Shown: positions 31,856 to 39,963 of the stretch, in pieces
How positions within the stretch are numbered: the first letter of the stretch is position 1
Layout of the letters: each line of letters starts with the position of its first letter
Assembly: GCF_024721315.2 (NCBI RefSeq)
Contig: NZ_JANFAK020000065.1
Coordinates: 1-43,254, forward strand
Origin: Streptomyces sp. Isolate_45
GTDB lineage: Bacteria > Actinomycetota > Actinomycetes > Streptomycetales > Streptomycetaceae
Direction of reading: 5' to 3'
DNA: 43,254 nt
Notes under the pieces: generated by a model
Database searches by the model: none
The model's input: the letters and a program-made list of their open reading frames with translations, nothing else
Told to the model about the DNA's origin: nothing
Position numbers and translations under genes: made by a program

Positions 31856-32731
31856 TCAGGAACCGCCGGCATCCGTGGACGGTTCGATGCCGTCGCCCGG
31901 GGCGTCGCCGGCACCGGGGGTGCCCAGCCACCGCAGCGCCGCCCCGACCGATCCGACCTCGGCGACGCCCGCCGGCACCGGGGGGCGGCGCACGACGAGG
32001 ACCGGGATCCCGGCCTCGCGGGCAGCCGTCAGCTTCGGGGCGGTCGCCGCACCGCCGCTGTCCTTCGTCACCAGCACGTCGATCCGGTGCCGGGCCAGCA
32101 GCTCCCGCTCCTCGTCGAGACCGAACGGGCCCCGCGCCAACAGCACTTCCAGTCGCGGCGGCACCGCTCCGGCCGGTGGATCCACCGAACGCACCAGGAA
32201 CCAGGTGTCGGTGAGTTCCGCGAAGGCGTGCAGCCCCGTCCGGCCGGTCGTCAGGAAGGCCCGCCCGCCCAACGACGGCAGGGCGGCGGCGGCCCCGGCG
32301 AGGGAGTCCGTGAAACTCCAGTCGTCACCGGGCCCCGGAGTCCAACCCGGGCGGCGCAACGCGAGCAGCGGCACGCCCGAAAGCGCCGACGCGGCGGCCG
32401 CGTTGAAGCTCATCCGCTCCGCGAACGGGTGCGTGGCGTCGATCAGGTGCGTCACCCCGTGGGCGGCGGTCCAGTCCGCGAGACCGGCGGGCCCGCCGAA
32501 ACCACCGATCCGGACCTCGCCCGGCGGCAGCACGGGCGCGGCGACCCGGCCCGCCAGCGAGGTCGTCACCCGGTACGGGACCTGCCGCGACAGCGCCTCC
32601 GCGAGGCGGCGGGCCTCCGTCGTACCGCCCAGCAGCAGGACGTGCCCGAGCGGCGCCCGGACGGAAGCCGGAGCCGGTCCATCCGGGGCGGGAGCCGGTT
32701 CGGCGGCGGTGGGACCCGGTTCAGCAGGCAT
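31856..32731 (-). CDS. cobK: Precorrin-6A reductase CobK
   Basis: A 291-residue NADPH-dependent reductase of the corrin macrocycle. The family pattern is clear: VLLLGGTTEARRLAEALS (about residues 30-47), THLIDATHPFAERMSFNAAAA, ALRRPGW, RAFLTTGRTGLHAF, LLARGPFGLDEERELL and VLVTKDSGGAATAPKLTAA. The Pro/Ala-rich first 27 residues precede the fold, so a later start is possible, but ATG 32731 overlaps cobM by 11 bases and suits a coupled operon. It is the last gene of MFS-cobL-cobM-cobK. The C-terminal Gly/Asp tail is not conserved. Confidence 0.93.
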   Translation of the reverse strand: MPAEPGPTAAEPAPAPDGPAPASVRAPLGHVLLLGGTTEARRLAEALSRQVPYRVTTSLAGRVAAPVLPPGEVRIGGFGGPAGLADWTAAHGVTHLIDATHPFAERMSFNAAAASALSGVPLLALRRPGWTPGPGDDWSFTDSLAGAAAALPSLGGRAFLTTGRTGLHAFAELTDTWFLVRSVDPPAGAVPPRLEVLLARGPFGLDEERELLARHRIDVLVTKDSGGAATAPKLTAAREAGIPVLVVRRPPVPAGVAEVGSVGAALRWLGTPGAGDAPGDGIEPSTDAGGS

Positions 32732-33470
32732 GCCGGTCGCGCTCGGCGGAGTACAGGTGACTGTCGCGGAACTGCTCGGCGCCCAGCGTGCGACCCACCA
32801 GGATCACCGCGGTGCGCACCAGACCCGCCTCCTTCACCTGGCCGGCGATGTCGGCGAGGGTCCCGCGCAGGACCAGCTCGTCGGGTCGGCTGGCCATGGC
32901 GACCACGGCCGCCGGGCAGTCGGCCCCGTAGTGCGGCAGCAGTTCCTCGACGACGCGGTCCGCGTACCGGGTGGCCAGGTGCAGCACCAGCAGCGCGCCG
33001 CTGCGGCCGAGCGTGGCCAGGTCCTCGCCGGGGGGCATCGGGGTGGCCTGCTGGGCGACCCGGGTCAGGATCACGGTCTGGCCGACCGTGGGCACCGTCA
33101 GCTCCCGCTTCAGCGCGGCCGCCGCCGCGGCGAAGGCCGGTACGCCGGGCACGACCTCGTAGGGGATGCCCGCGGCGTCGAGGCGCCGCATCTGCTCGGC
33201 GACCGCGCTGAACACGGACGGGTCGCCCGAGTGCAGCCGGGCCACGTCGTGACCCGCGGCGTGGGCCCGTACGAACTCGGCGACGATCTCGTCCAGGTTC
33301 AACTGCGAGGTGTCGACGAGCCGGGCGTCCGCCGGACATTCGGCGAGCAGCTCGCGCGGTACGAGACTGCCCGCGTAGAGGCACACGGGCGCCGCGGCCA
33401 GCCGTCGGGCACCGCGCACGGTGATCAGGTCGGCGGCGCCGGGGCCCGCCCCGATGAAGTACACGGTCAT
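32721..33470 (-). CDS. cobM: Precorrin-4 C11-methyltransferase CobM
   Basis: A 249-residue SAM-dependent methyltransferase that methylates C11 of precorrin-4. Typical motifs are VYFIGAGPGAADLITVRGAR at the start, CLYAGSLVPRELL, ARLHSGDPSVFSAVAEQMRR, EVVPGVPAFAAAAAALKREL and VGQTVILTRVAQQATPMP. ATG 33470 overlaps the cobL stop by four bases (ATGA). Its length and all SAM-binding elements are normal. It belongs to the minus-strand cob operon between cobL and cobK. Confidence 0.95.
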   Translation of the reverse strand: MTVYFIGAGPGAADLITVRGARRLAAAPVCLYAGSLVPRELLAECPADARLVDTSQLNLDEIVAEFVRAHAAGHDVARLHSGDPSVFSAVAEQMRRLDAAGIPYEVVPGVPAFAAAAAALKRELTVPTVGQTVILTRVAQQATPMPPGEDLATLGRSGALLVLHLATRYADRVVEELLPHYGADCPAAVVAMASRPDELVLRGTLADIAGQVKEAGLVRTAVILVGRTLGAEQFRDSHLYSAERDRHAC

Positions 33471-34786
33471 GTCCGGTCCACCTCTGCCTCGTTCGTACGG
33501 ATCGCGTTGTGCGCGTCGTTCACCGGGGCGGCCGCGTCCGCCGCCCGCGCGGCGGGCTTGGTCACCGACCATTGGGTGACCGCCATCGCCTGCCGCCAGC
33601 CCGTGAAACCGCCGACCGGCACGGCGTGCGCGACGGCCAGTTTCACCAGGTCGCCGCCGTGCCGGCGGTAGCGGTCGGTGAGGACCGCCTCCGATTCGAG
33701 GGTGACCGTGTTGACGACGAGCCGGCCACCGGGGGCCAGCGCCTCCCATGCCGCGTCGAGCAGGCCCGGAGCGGTCAGCCCGCCGCCGATGAACACCGCG
33801 TCGGGCGCGGGCAGCCCGTCCAGGGCCCCGGGCGCCGCACCGGTGACCACGCGCAGTCCCGGGACCCCCAGGGCGTTCGCGTTGCGGGTGATGCGGGCGG
33901 CCCGCTCCGATACGCGCTCCACCGCCACCGCCCGGCAGGACGGGTGCGTGCGCATCCACTCGATGCCGATCGAACCGGAGCCGCCGCCGATGTCCCACAG
34001 CAGCTCGCCGGGGGCCGGCGCCAGCGCGCACAGGGTCGCGGCGCGGACGTGCCGCTTGGTGAGCTGACCGTCGTGCTCGTACGCGACGTCCGGCAGGCCG
34101 GGGGTGGCGCCCAGGCGCGGGGTCGGGTGCGCGGGGTCGCGCCGGCAGTCCACGGCGACCACGTTGAGGGCGTCACCGGGCGGGTGCTCCCAGTGCTCCG
34201 CGGTCCCCTCGTGGAGGTCCTCGCGTTCGGAACCGAGCTGTTCCAGCACCCGCATCCGGCTCGGGCCGAAGCCCCGCTCCCGCAGCAGCGCGGCGATCTC
34301 GCCGGGGGAGGCGGCTCCCGCGCTCAGCACCAGTACCCGACGGCCCTCGAAGAGGGCGGCCGTGAGTCGGGCCACGGGACGGCCGACGACGGTGACCACC
34401 TCGGTGTCCTCGACGGGCCAGCCCAGCCGGGCGCACGCGTACGACACGGAGGAGGGGTGGGGGTGGACCAGCAACCGCTCCGGGCCCAGTTCCTCACCGA
34501 GGGCGCGGCCGATCCCGTAGAACATGGGGTCCCCGCTGGCCAGCACGGCGATCCGGCGGCCCGCGTGCTCGGCGGTCAGCTTCGGCACGGCCGGGCGCAG
34601 CGGGCTCGGCCAGGCGACGCGCAGGCCGGGGCAGGCGTCGGCGGGCAACAGGTCCAGTTGGCGGGGTCCGCCGATCAGCACCTCCGCCGAGGACAGCGCG
34701 GACCGCGCGGCGGCGGTGAGCCCGGCCCAGCCGTCGGCGCCGAGGCCGACGACCGTCACCGGGGCGGGGGGTGCTGGGGAGCTCAC
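33467..34786 (-). CDS. cobL: Precorrin-6Y C5,15-methyltransferase (decarboxylating) CobL (CbiE-CbiT fusion)
   Basis: A 439-residue two-domain enzyme. The N-terminal CbiE-like domain (residues 1-210) has VTVVGLGADGWAGLTAAARS, VLASGDPMFYGIGRAL and HPHPSSVSYACARLGWP. The C-terminal CbiT-like domain (about 230-410) has a class I SAM fold, with LLWDIGGGSGSIGIEWMRTH, VERVSERAARITRNANALG and DAVFIGGGLTAPGLLDAAWE. It methylates C5 and C15 and decarboxylates the acetate side chain at C12. The start ATG 34786 overlaps the MFS stop by four bases. The cobL-cobM junction is likewise ATGA. Confidence 0.95.
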   Translation of the reverse strand: MSSPAPPAPVTVVGLGADGWAGLTAAARSALSSAEVLIGGPRQLDLLPADACPGLRVAWPSPLRPAVPKLTAEHAGRRIAVLASGDPMFYGIGRALGEELGPERLLVHPHPSSVSYACARLGWPVEDTEVVTVVGRPVARLTAALFEGRRVLVLSAGAASPGEIAALLRERGFGPSRMRVLEQLGSEREDLHEGTAEHWEHPPGDALNVVAVDCRRDPAHPTPRLGATPGLPDVAYEHDGQLTKRHVRAATLCALAPAPGELLWDIGGGSGSIGIEWMRTHPSCRAVAVERVSERAARITRNANALGVPGLRVVTGAAPGALDGLPAPDAVFIGGGLTAPGLLDAAWEALAPGGRLVVNTVTLESEAVLTDRYRRHGGDLVKLAVAHAVPVGGFTGWRQAMAVTQWSVTKPAARAADAAAPVNDAHNAIRTNEAEVDRT

Positions 34787-36000
34787 TGCGCGGTACCTCG
34801 GGCAACGGGAGAAGGAGCGTGCGGGGGACGGACCCGCAGCTTACTGGGGTGGAGCCCGGGCTCCAGTGCCAGGGTGACCGCCACCGAGGCGGTGGCCAGA
34901 GCGGTGATCGCGACGGCCGGCGAGGTGTACTGGGCGACGGCTCCGGCGAGCGCCGCGCAGACGCCCTGCATCGTCAGCATTCCGGCCGAGTGCAGTCCGA
35001 GGGCCTGGCCCTGGGTGCCCTCGGGGAGCAGCGGGACGAGGCGCTCCTGCATGAGGAGGCCGGCCGAATAGCCGACGGAGGCGACGGTGACGGTCGCCGC
35101 GGCGACGACGGGCCCGGGCTCCAGGAGGAACACCGGGTAGGGCGCGGCGAGCAGCAGCCGGAGCGGGGCCGCGAGCCGGATCCGCAGGCGGGCGGGCAGC
35201 CACCGCCCGGCGACGGTGTCCCCGGCGAGCATGCCGGCGGCGGCGCAGCCGAACAGCAGCCCGGCGTGCGCGGGGTCGTAGGGGACGAACAGGGACTCGC
35301 AGCCGACGATCAGCCCGTTGGGCACCCACAGGGCGAGGTAGAGGTGACGTCGTGCCGGGTCGGAGAGGAGCAGGACGTTGATCCGCCAGGTCTCGCCCGC
35401 GGAGGGACGCCCGCCCGCCCGGGCGGGGCGGCGGCTCAGGCCCAGCCGGACGGTGAGGGCCGCTGCCAGCCCCAGCCCGGCGGCCACCAGCAGGGCCCCG
35501 CGCGGGGACAGCACGGCGAGGAGCAGCCCGCCGAGGGCGAACCCGGCGATCTGTGTCACGCCCGCGCAGACGGCGAGCAGGGACCGGCCCGTGAGGTAGT
35601 CCCCGGCGGGGAGGATCTCGGTGAGCAGTCCGTACCGGACCCCGCCGGCGAGGGAGTCGGCGAGGCCCTGGCCGAGGAGCACGGCCAACACCGCCCACCA
35701 GGGCAGGCCGGGCACGGCGAGTACGGCGGCGCCGGCCGCGCCGAGCGCCGCCAGGGAGCCGAGGGCGGCCCGCGGGGGCAACCGGTCGGCGGCGGAGAGC
35801 AGGAGGGTCGCACCGAGCACCTGGGCGAGGGAGGGGCCGAACATCGCGAGGGCCGCGAGGAGCGGGCTGCGGGTGCGGTCGTAGACGAGCACGCCGAGGG
35901 CGAGCCCGCCGACGGTCGCCGCGCCGACGCGCAGCGCGGCGGCGGCGAAGAACGGCACGAACTCGGGGACACGGGCGAGCGAGCGGTAGGAGCGGGGCAT
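34783..36000 (-). CDS. MFS transporter leading the cobLMK operon
   Basis: A 405-residue major facilitator protein with about 12 membrane helices. It opens PEFVPFFAAAALRVGAATVG and GLALGVLVYDRTRSPLLAAL, has a central cytoplasmic loop near residue 200 (SRRPARAGGRPSAGETWR) and ends with a cytosolic tail. It belongs by pattern to the drug/metabolite efflux-like MFS group. ATG 36000 is chosen because MPRSYRSLARVPEF starts the fold; longer frames upstream are low-complexity Pro/Arg. Its last bases overlap the cobL start, so it is first in MFS-cobL-cobM-cobK and co-expressed with corrin synthesis. Substrate is not known: a cobalt, corrinoid-intermediate or unrelated exporter is possible. It is divergent from an ArsR-like regulator. 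Confidence 0.8.
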   Translation of the reverse strand: MPRSYRSLARVPEFVPFFAAAALRVGAATVGGLALGVLVYDRTRSPLLAALAMFGPSLAQVLGATLLLSAADRLPPRAALGSLAALGAAGAAVLAVPGLPWWAVLAVLLGQGLADSLAGGVRYGLLTEILPAGDYLTGRSLLAVCAGVTQIAGFALGGLLLAVLSPRGALLVAAGLGLAAALTVRLGLSRRPARAGGRPSAGETWRINVLLLSDPARRHLYLALWVPNGLIVGCESLFVPYDPAHAGLLFGCAAAGMLAGDTVAGRWLPARLRIRLAAPLRLLLAAPYPVFLLEPGPVVAAATVTVASVGYSAGLLMQERLVPLLPEGTQGQALGLHSAGMLTMQGVCAALAGAVAQYTSPAVAITALATASVAVTLALEPGLHPSKLRVRPPHAPSPVARGTAQ

Positions 36001-36038
36001 GCGGGGAGTCTCGGGGCGGGTGGGGGCGCCGCCCCAAT

Positions 36039-36058
36039 GTTTCGCGTGGGAGCGAAAC
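36039..36058. promoter_or_regulatory. Candidate operator GTTTCGC-6-GCGAAAC
   Basis: Perfect 7-bp arms GTTTCGC and GCGAAAC flank GTGGGA in an AT-richer island, 38 bp before the MFS start in the MFS/ArsR-like divergent gap. It is a likely binding site for a dimeric repressor, the adjacent winged-helix protein being the obvious candidate. Confidence 0.55.
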
Positions 36059-36115
36059 CTCGCGGGCGGGTTCGGGGGTTCCGGGTGCGCGGGCGGGGGT
36101 GACCGGCGGGGGCCG

Positions 36116-36136
36116 GGCCGGTGGCCGGTGGCCGGT
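36116..36136. repeat. Three tandem GGCCGGT heptamers
   Basis: Three exact copies of GGCCGGT occur head to tail in the divergent MFS/ArsR-like gap. No function is apparent. Confidence 0.6.
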
Positions 36137-36272
36137 GGGTGACGCGGGTCCGGCCGTGTGGTGGGTCGCGCGGGGCCGGCCCTGTGGGGGTGGGGCCGGC
36201 GGAGCGGGCGGGGCAGGGCGGGGGAGACTGGGCCGTCCGGGTTGGTGGGCGGGGGAGCGGGAGGCGGGGCGG

Positions 36273-37241
36273 ATGGGCTGGTGGCGGATCGACACGGACG
36301 CGTTGGCGCGGAGCCGGTTCGTGGTGTCCGCGCTCGCGGAGACCACGGCCGCACTGATGGCGTTGCACCGGCGGACCGCGACGCACCCCGCCGAGCGGGT
36401 CTGGCTGGAGGACCGGTTCCCGCACTACCGGGCCCACCTGGCAGCCGAACCCCTGACGGCGGAGCTGGTACGGGCGGCCTTCGGCCGGACGTGGATCGCG
36501 GGGTACCTCACCCCGCCGCCCGACGGGCGCGCGTTCGAGGAGGAGCTGGCCTCCGTACGGGCCACCCCGGACGCGGTCGTGCGCACGGACCTCCGCGCCG
36601 CTTCCGGGCTCCCCGACGCCCTCGCCCGCGCCCGGGGGCTGGGCCCGAGGACTGCGGAGCTGCTGGAGTGGGTGTGGGCGGAGGCCGTGCGCCCGGACTG
36701 GGAGCGCCGCCGCCGGGTGGCGGAGGCCGACGTCCTGGTCCGTACCCGGCACCTCGGCCGGGGCGGCCTGGCCGAGGCCCTGTCCGGGATGCGGCCGGAC
36801 ATGGCCTGGCTCGGCGAGGGGCGGCTGCGGATCAACCTGCAGCAGCGACGGCCGCGCGAACTGTCGGGGGAGGTCGGGCTGGTCTTCGTGCCCGTGACCC
36901 CTGGGCACGGGTGGGTCAGCTGGACCGGGACCCGTCGGCACGCGCTGGTCTACCCGTGCGCGGGCCAACTCACCCAGGGCGCCGCGCGGCCGGCCCCGCA
37001 GGCCCTGGTCCGGCTGCTGGGGCCGGTGCGGGCGAAGGTGCTGGTCCTGCTGGAGAGCCCGAAGTCCACGACGCAGCTGGTGGCGTTGACCGGGTACAGC
37101 CTCGGAGCGGTCGCCGGACAGCTGAAGGTCCTCCTCGCCGCGGGGCTGGTCCTGCGCCGGCGCACGGGGCGCACGGTCCTCTACAGCCGGGTCGCGGCGG
37201 GCGACGTCCTCGTCGCGGCGGCGACCCCGGACGGAGCCTGA
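36273..37241 (+). CDS. ArsR-like winged-helix regulator with long N-terminal domain
   Basis: A 322-residue protein. The C-terminal 75 residues form an ArsR/SmtB-type winged helix: VRAKVLVLLESPKSTTQLVA, LTGYSLGAVAGQLKVLLAAG and the wing VLRRRTGRTVLYSRV. The first 240 residues are an actinobacterial N-terminal domain of unknown role (MGWWRIDTDALARSRFVVSA, WLEDRFPHYRAHL). The metal-binding cysteine motif of classic ArsR (CVC) is absent, so the signal is unlikely to be sensed through that site. ATG 36273 follows the purine-rich run GGGAGGCGGGGCGG. It is divergent from the MFS-cobLMK operon with a palindrome between them, so it may control that operon; this is inference. Confidence 0.78.
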   Translation: MGWWRIDTDALARSRFVVSALAETTAALMALHRRTATHPAERVWLEDRFPHYRAHLAAEPLTAELVRAAFGRTWIAGYLTPPPDGRAFEEELASVRATPDAVVRTDLRAASGLPDALARARGLGPRTAELLEWVWAEAVRPDWERRRRVAEADVLVRTRHLGRGGLAEALSGMRPDMAWLGEGRLRINLQQRRPRELSGEVGLVFVPVTPGHGWVSWTGTRRHALVYPCAGQLTQGAARPAPQALVRLLGPVRAKVLVLLESPKSTTQLVALTGYSLGAVAGQLKVLLAAGLVLRRRTGRTVLYSRVAAGDVLVAAATPDGA

Positions 37242-37361
37242 CCCCGGCCCCGGCAGGGCGGGGCGGGCGCCCGTGAGCGCCCCCTGGCGCCCCCCGGACG
37301 CCTCCGGGCGCCCCGGGCCGGGGCCTGACCGCGGCGCGCGGCCCGCCCGACAATCGGGGGT

Positions 37362-38765
37362 ATGGACGACACTCCGGACAACCACCCAGAAGCCCGGGAC
37401 GACCACGCGGTGGTCCTCGGGGCCGGTCTCGCCGGGCTGTTGGCGGCGCGGGTGCTCGCGGAGCGGTTCGCCCGCGTCACCGTGGTTGAGCGGGACGAAC
37501 TACCCACCGAGGGGCCTGAGTTCCGGCCGGGAGTACCGCAGTCCCGGCACGCGCACGTGCTGTGGTCGCGGGGCGTGGACGTGATGGAGCGACTGCTGCC
37601 GGGGATCACCGCCGCATTACTGGAGGGCGGCTCCGCCCTGCTGGAGTCGCCGCGGGACTTCCTGTGGCTGAGCCCGGCCGACTGGTTCCGTTCCGTGCCG
37701 GGCGCCCCCGTGCTCGTCGGCAGCCGCGAGCTGATCGACTGGTGCGTGCGCCGCGCCGTACTGCGGGACCCACGGATCGGGATCCTCGACGGCCGCCCGG
37801 CGAGCGGGCTCCTCGCCGGTGAGGACGGCCGCTCGGTCGCCGGGGTGACCCTGCGCGGCGGCGAACCGCTGGCCGCCCGCCTCGTCGTGGACGCCACCGG
37901 ACGCACCTCCAGGGCCCCGGCCTGGCTGGCGGCCCTCGGTCACCCCTGCCCGGCCGTCACGCGCTACGACTCGCACCTCGGCTACTCCAGCCGCCTCTAC
38001 GCCACCCCACCCGACCCGGACCGGGGCTGGCACGGGATGTACGTCCAGGGCCGACCGGACAGCCCGCGCGGCGGCGTACTGGTGCCGCAGGGCGGGGACC
38101 GCTGGCTGGTGACCCTCATCGGCAACGGCGAGCACGCCCCCTCCACCAAGGAGGAGGAGTTCCTCGGCTTCGCCCGGAGCCTGCGCAGCCCCGCCCTGCA
38201 CGACGCCATCCGGGGCGCGACCCCGCTGTCCGACCCCACCGGTTTCCGCGGCACCGCCAACGAGCGGCGCCACTACGAGCGCATGGACCGCCTGCCCGAC
38301 GGATTCCTGGTCATCGGTGACGCGGCCTGCCGCTTCAACCCGGTCTACGGGCACGGGATGACGGTCGCCGCGCTCGCGGCGCAGGCCCTGGACGAGGCCC
38401 TCACCGGGCTCGCCCCCGGGCGGATCCCGGCCGCCACCCGGCGGATCCAGCGGGCCACGGCGGACGCGGCGTCCGTCGCCTGGCAGATCGCCACCAGCGA
38501 GGACATGCGCTACGCGCAGACGGAGGGGCCGCCGCCCGACCGGGCGACGAAGGTACTGCAGCGTTACATGTCCCGCGTCATGGTCGGCGCCAATGCCGAC
38601 CCGGCGCTCTCGTCCCGCTTCTTCGGGGTGCTGTCGCTGTCCACCCCGCCCAACGCCCTGCTCGGACCGGCGACGATGCTGCGGGTCCTGTCGAAGTGGC
38701 GCCTGCCGACCACCCCCGCGACCTCCGCCTACCCGCCCCACCATCCGCCGCCACCGGGCCCGTAG
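37362..38765 (+). CDS. FAD-dependent oxidoreductase/monooxygenase-like protein (TTA codon)
   Basis: A 467-residue flavoprotein with the Rossmann dinucleotide motif VVLGAGLAGLLAARVL (about residues 17-32), VERDELP at the end of strand 2, VVDATGRTSRAPAW (about 175) and the second FAD motif FLVIGDAACRFNPVYGHGMT (about 317-336). This matches the hydroxylase/halogenase-like group of class A monooxygenases. FRPGVPQSRHAHVLWSRG is characteristic of a subfamily of hypothetical epoxidase/hydroxylase-like proteins. Codon 86 (37617-37619) is TTA, making translation probably bldA-dependent. There is no good ribosome site before ATG 37362 (only GGGGG 2-6 bases upstream), so the start is slightly uncertain. 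It appears to be a lone gene; substrate unknown. Halogenase WxWxIP is not seen. Confidence 0.8.
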   Translation: MDDTPDNHPEARDDHAVVLGAGLAGLLAARVLAERFARVTVVERDELPTEGPEFRPGVPQSRHAHVLWSRGVDVMERLLPGITAALLEGGSALLESPRDFLWLSPADWFRSVPGAPVLVGSRELIDWCVRRAVLRDPRIGILDGRPASGLLAGEDGRSVAGVTLRGGEPLAARLVVDATGRTSRAPAWLAALGHPCPAVTRYDSHLGYSSRLYATPPDPDRGWHGMYVQGRPDSPRGGVLVPQGGDRWLVTLIGNGEHAPSTKEEEFLGFARSLRSPALHDAIRGATPLSDPTGFRGTANERRHYERMDRLPDGFLVIGDAACRFNPVYGHGMTVAALAAQALDEALTGLAPGRIPAATRRIQRATADAASVAWQIATSEDMRYAQTEGPPPDRATKVLQRYMSRVMVGANADPALSSRFFGVLSLSTPPNALLGPATMLRVLSKWRLPTTPATSAYPPHHPPPPGP

Positions 38766-38828
38766 GGCCACGGCCGGCCCGGGTGACGGGGACGTCGGCG
38801 GCCGGTGCGCCCCACGGCCGCCCGTCGG

Positions 38829-39764
38829 TCAGCCGGCCGGGGCCGTGGTCGCGCGCTCGTACAGGGCACGGGCGTCCGCTCCGAGATGGCTGCTGTACGA
38901 GGTTTCCTCGTCCCCGCCCCCGTCGCGGCCGCCGATCACCCCGATCAGGGTCCGGTCCCCGGTCACGACGGGGCCGCCACTGGTGCCGTTGGGTACGTCC
39001 GCGCAGTCCAGCCGCAGCTGCGTCGGTCCGGCGGCGACGGCCGTGTTGGCGCAACCCAGCGGCTCCTCTCCGTCGTTCGGGTAGCCCACCAGCCGCGCCG
39101 GCGCGGGCAGTTCGGGCCCGAAGCCGGGCGACAGCGCCCCGGCGACCTCCTCCAGCGCGGCCCCGGGCTCACCGGCCCGGCGCACCCGCAGGAAGGCCAC
39201 GTCGTGGTCCGGGTCGGCCGAGCGGCTCCAGCGGGGGTCGACCTCGATGCGGGTGGGCACCCAGACGCCGTACGGGGCGACCCCGTCCCGGTAGCCGGGG
39301 ACGAAGGCGAGGTTGGTGCGGAAGCCGCCCTGGTACACGCAGTGCGCGGCGGTGACGACGAGGTCGCCGGTCGGGGAGTGGAGCACGCTCCCGGAGCAGT
39401 GGTGGTCGCCGTCCCAGTCCGGGCCGGGCGAGAACAGGGCCCCGATCGAGGGATCGGTGGGCACGGGCCGGGCCTCCAACGGGTCGGAGGGCCGCCACCC
39501 GGCGGCCGGGTCCTGTCCGGTCGCGGCGAGCGGACGGGCGCCTGCCGCGACGCCCTCGCGCAGGGTCGCCCGTACGTCGGCGCCGGCCCGATCCGCGAGC
39601 CCGGGATCCTGTACGTAGCTTCCGCGCGCGGCGTCGCCCCGCGCGACGGGCCCGAACAGCGCGGCCAGTTCCGCCCGGTGGGCGAAGCCGCCGGCCACCA
39701 GGGCGCAGCAGGCGACGGCCGGCAGGAGGACCCGTACGGTCCGCCCCCTCGTCCAGCCCGGCAT
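38829..39764 (-). CDS. Secreted trypsin-like serine protease
   Basis: A 311-residue protein with an N-terminal hydrophobic segment (VRVLLPAVACCALVAGGFA, residues 10-28) that serves as signal peptide or anchor, a linker of about 85 residues and a chymotrypsin-fold domain. The triad is H141 (TAAHC), D188 (DHDVAFL) and S262 (NGTSGGP). C123/C142 and C238/C254 are placed for disulfides. NGTSGGP replaces the usual GDSGGP, as in V8/glutamyl-endopeptidase-like enzymes. ATG 39764 has GGGAG 6 bases upstream, preferred to an in-frame start at 39815. It is divergent from the PI-PLC-like gene. Substrate specificity is not evident. Confidence 0.87.
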   Translation of the reverse strand: MPGWTRGRTVRVLLPAVACCALVAGGFAHRAELAALFGPVARGDAARGSYVQDPGLADRAGADVRATLREGVAAGARPLAATGQDPAAGWRPSDPLEARPVPTDPSIGALFSPGPDWDGDHHCSGSVLHSPTGDLVVTAAHCVYQGGFRTNLAFVPGYRDGVAPYGVWVPTRIEVDPRWSRSADPDHDVAFLRVRRAGEPGAALEEVAGALSPGFGPELPAPARLVGYPNDGEEPLGCANTAVAAGPTQLRLDCADVPNGTSGGPVVTGDRTLIGVIGGRDGGGDEETSYSSHLGADARALYERATTAPAG

Positions 39765-39931
39765 CAGGTGCTCCCGCCCTCGTCGATCCTCCACCGCCCT
39801 GTTCGACGGGCGCAAAGGCGGCAGGGGTTCCCGGACCGGAACGTGTCCGCCCTCACAGCCGGCCCCGCCGTCCTCGGCCCGCCATCCGCCGTCCTTCCGC
39901 CCGTCACCGAACTCCCATACCCTCCAGGCGA

Positions 39932-39947
39932 CTTACGCGCCGGTAAC
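39932..39947. promoter_or_regulatory. CTTACGCGCCGGTAAC near-palindrome before the PI-PLC-like gene
   Basis: It matches the perfect palindrome before the secreted beta-propeller gene (16631-16646) at 14 of 16 positions, with the outer TTAC/GTAA arms intact. It lies 16 bp before the start codon, overlapping the leader. Confidence 0.5.
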
Positions 39948-39963
39948 CGAGGGAGTCGACGGC

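Noticed and set aside
36116..36136. GGCCGGT tandem repeat as a regulatory array
   Set aside because: A three-unit GC heptamer is easily produced by slippage in this composition, and it lies away from both start codons.
36001..36272. Riboswitch before the MFS-cobLMK operon
   Set aside because: The minus-strand leader lacks the conserved cobalamin elements; only a short dyad and heptamer repeats are present.
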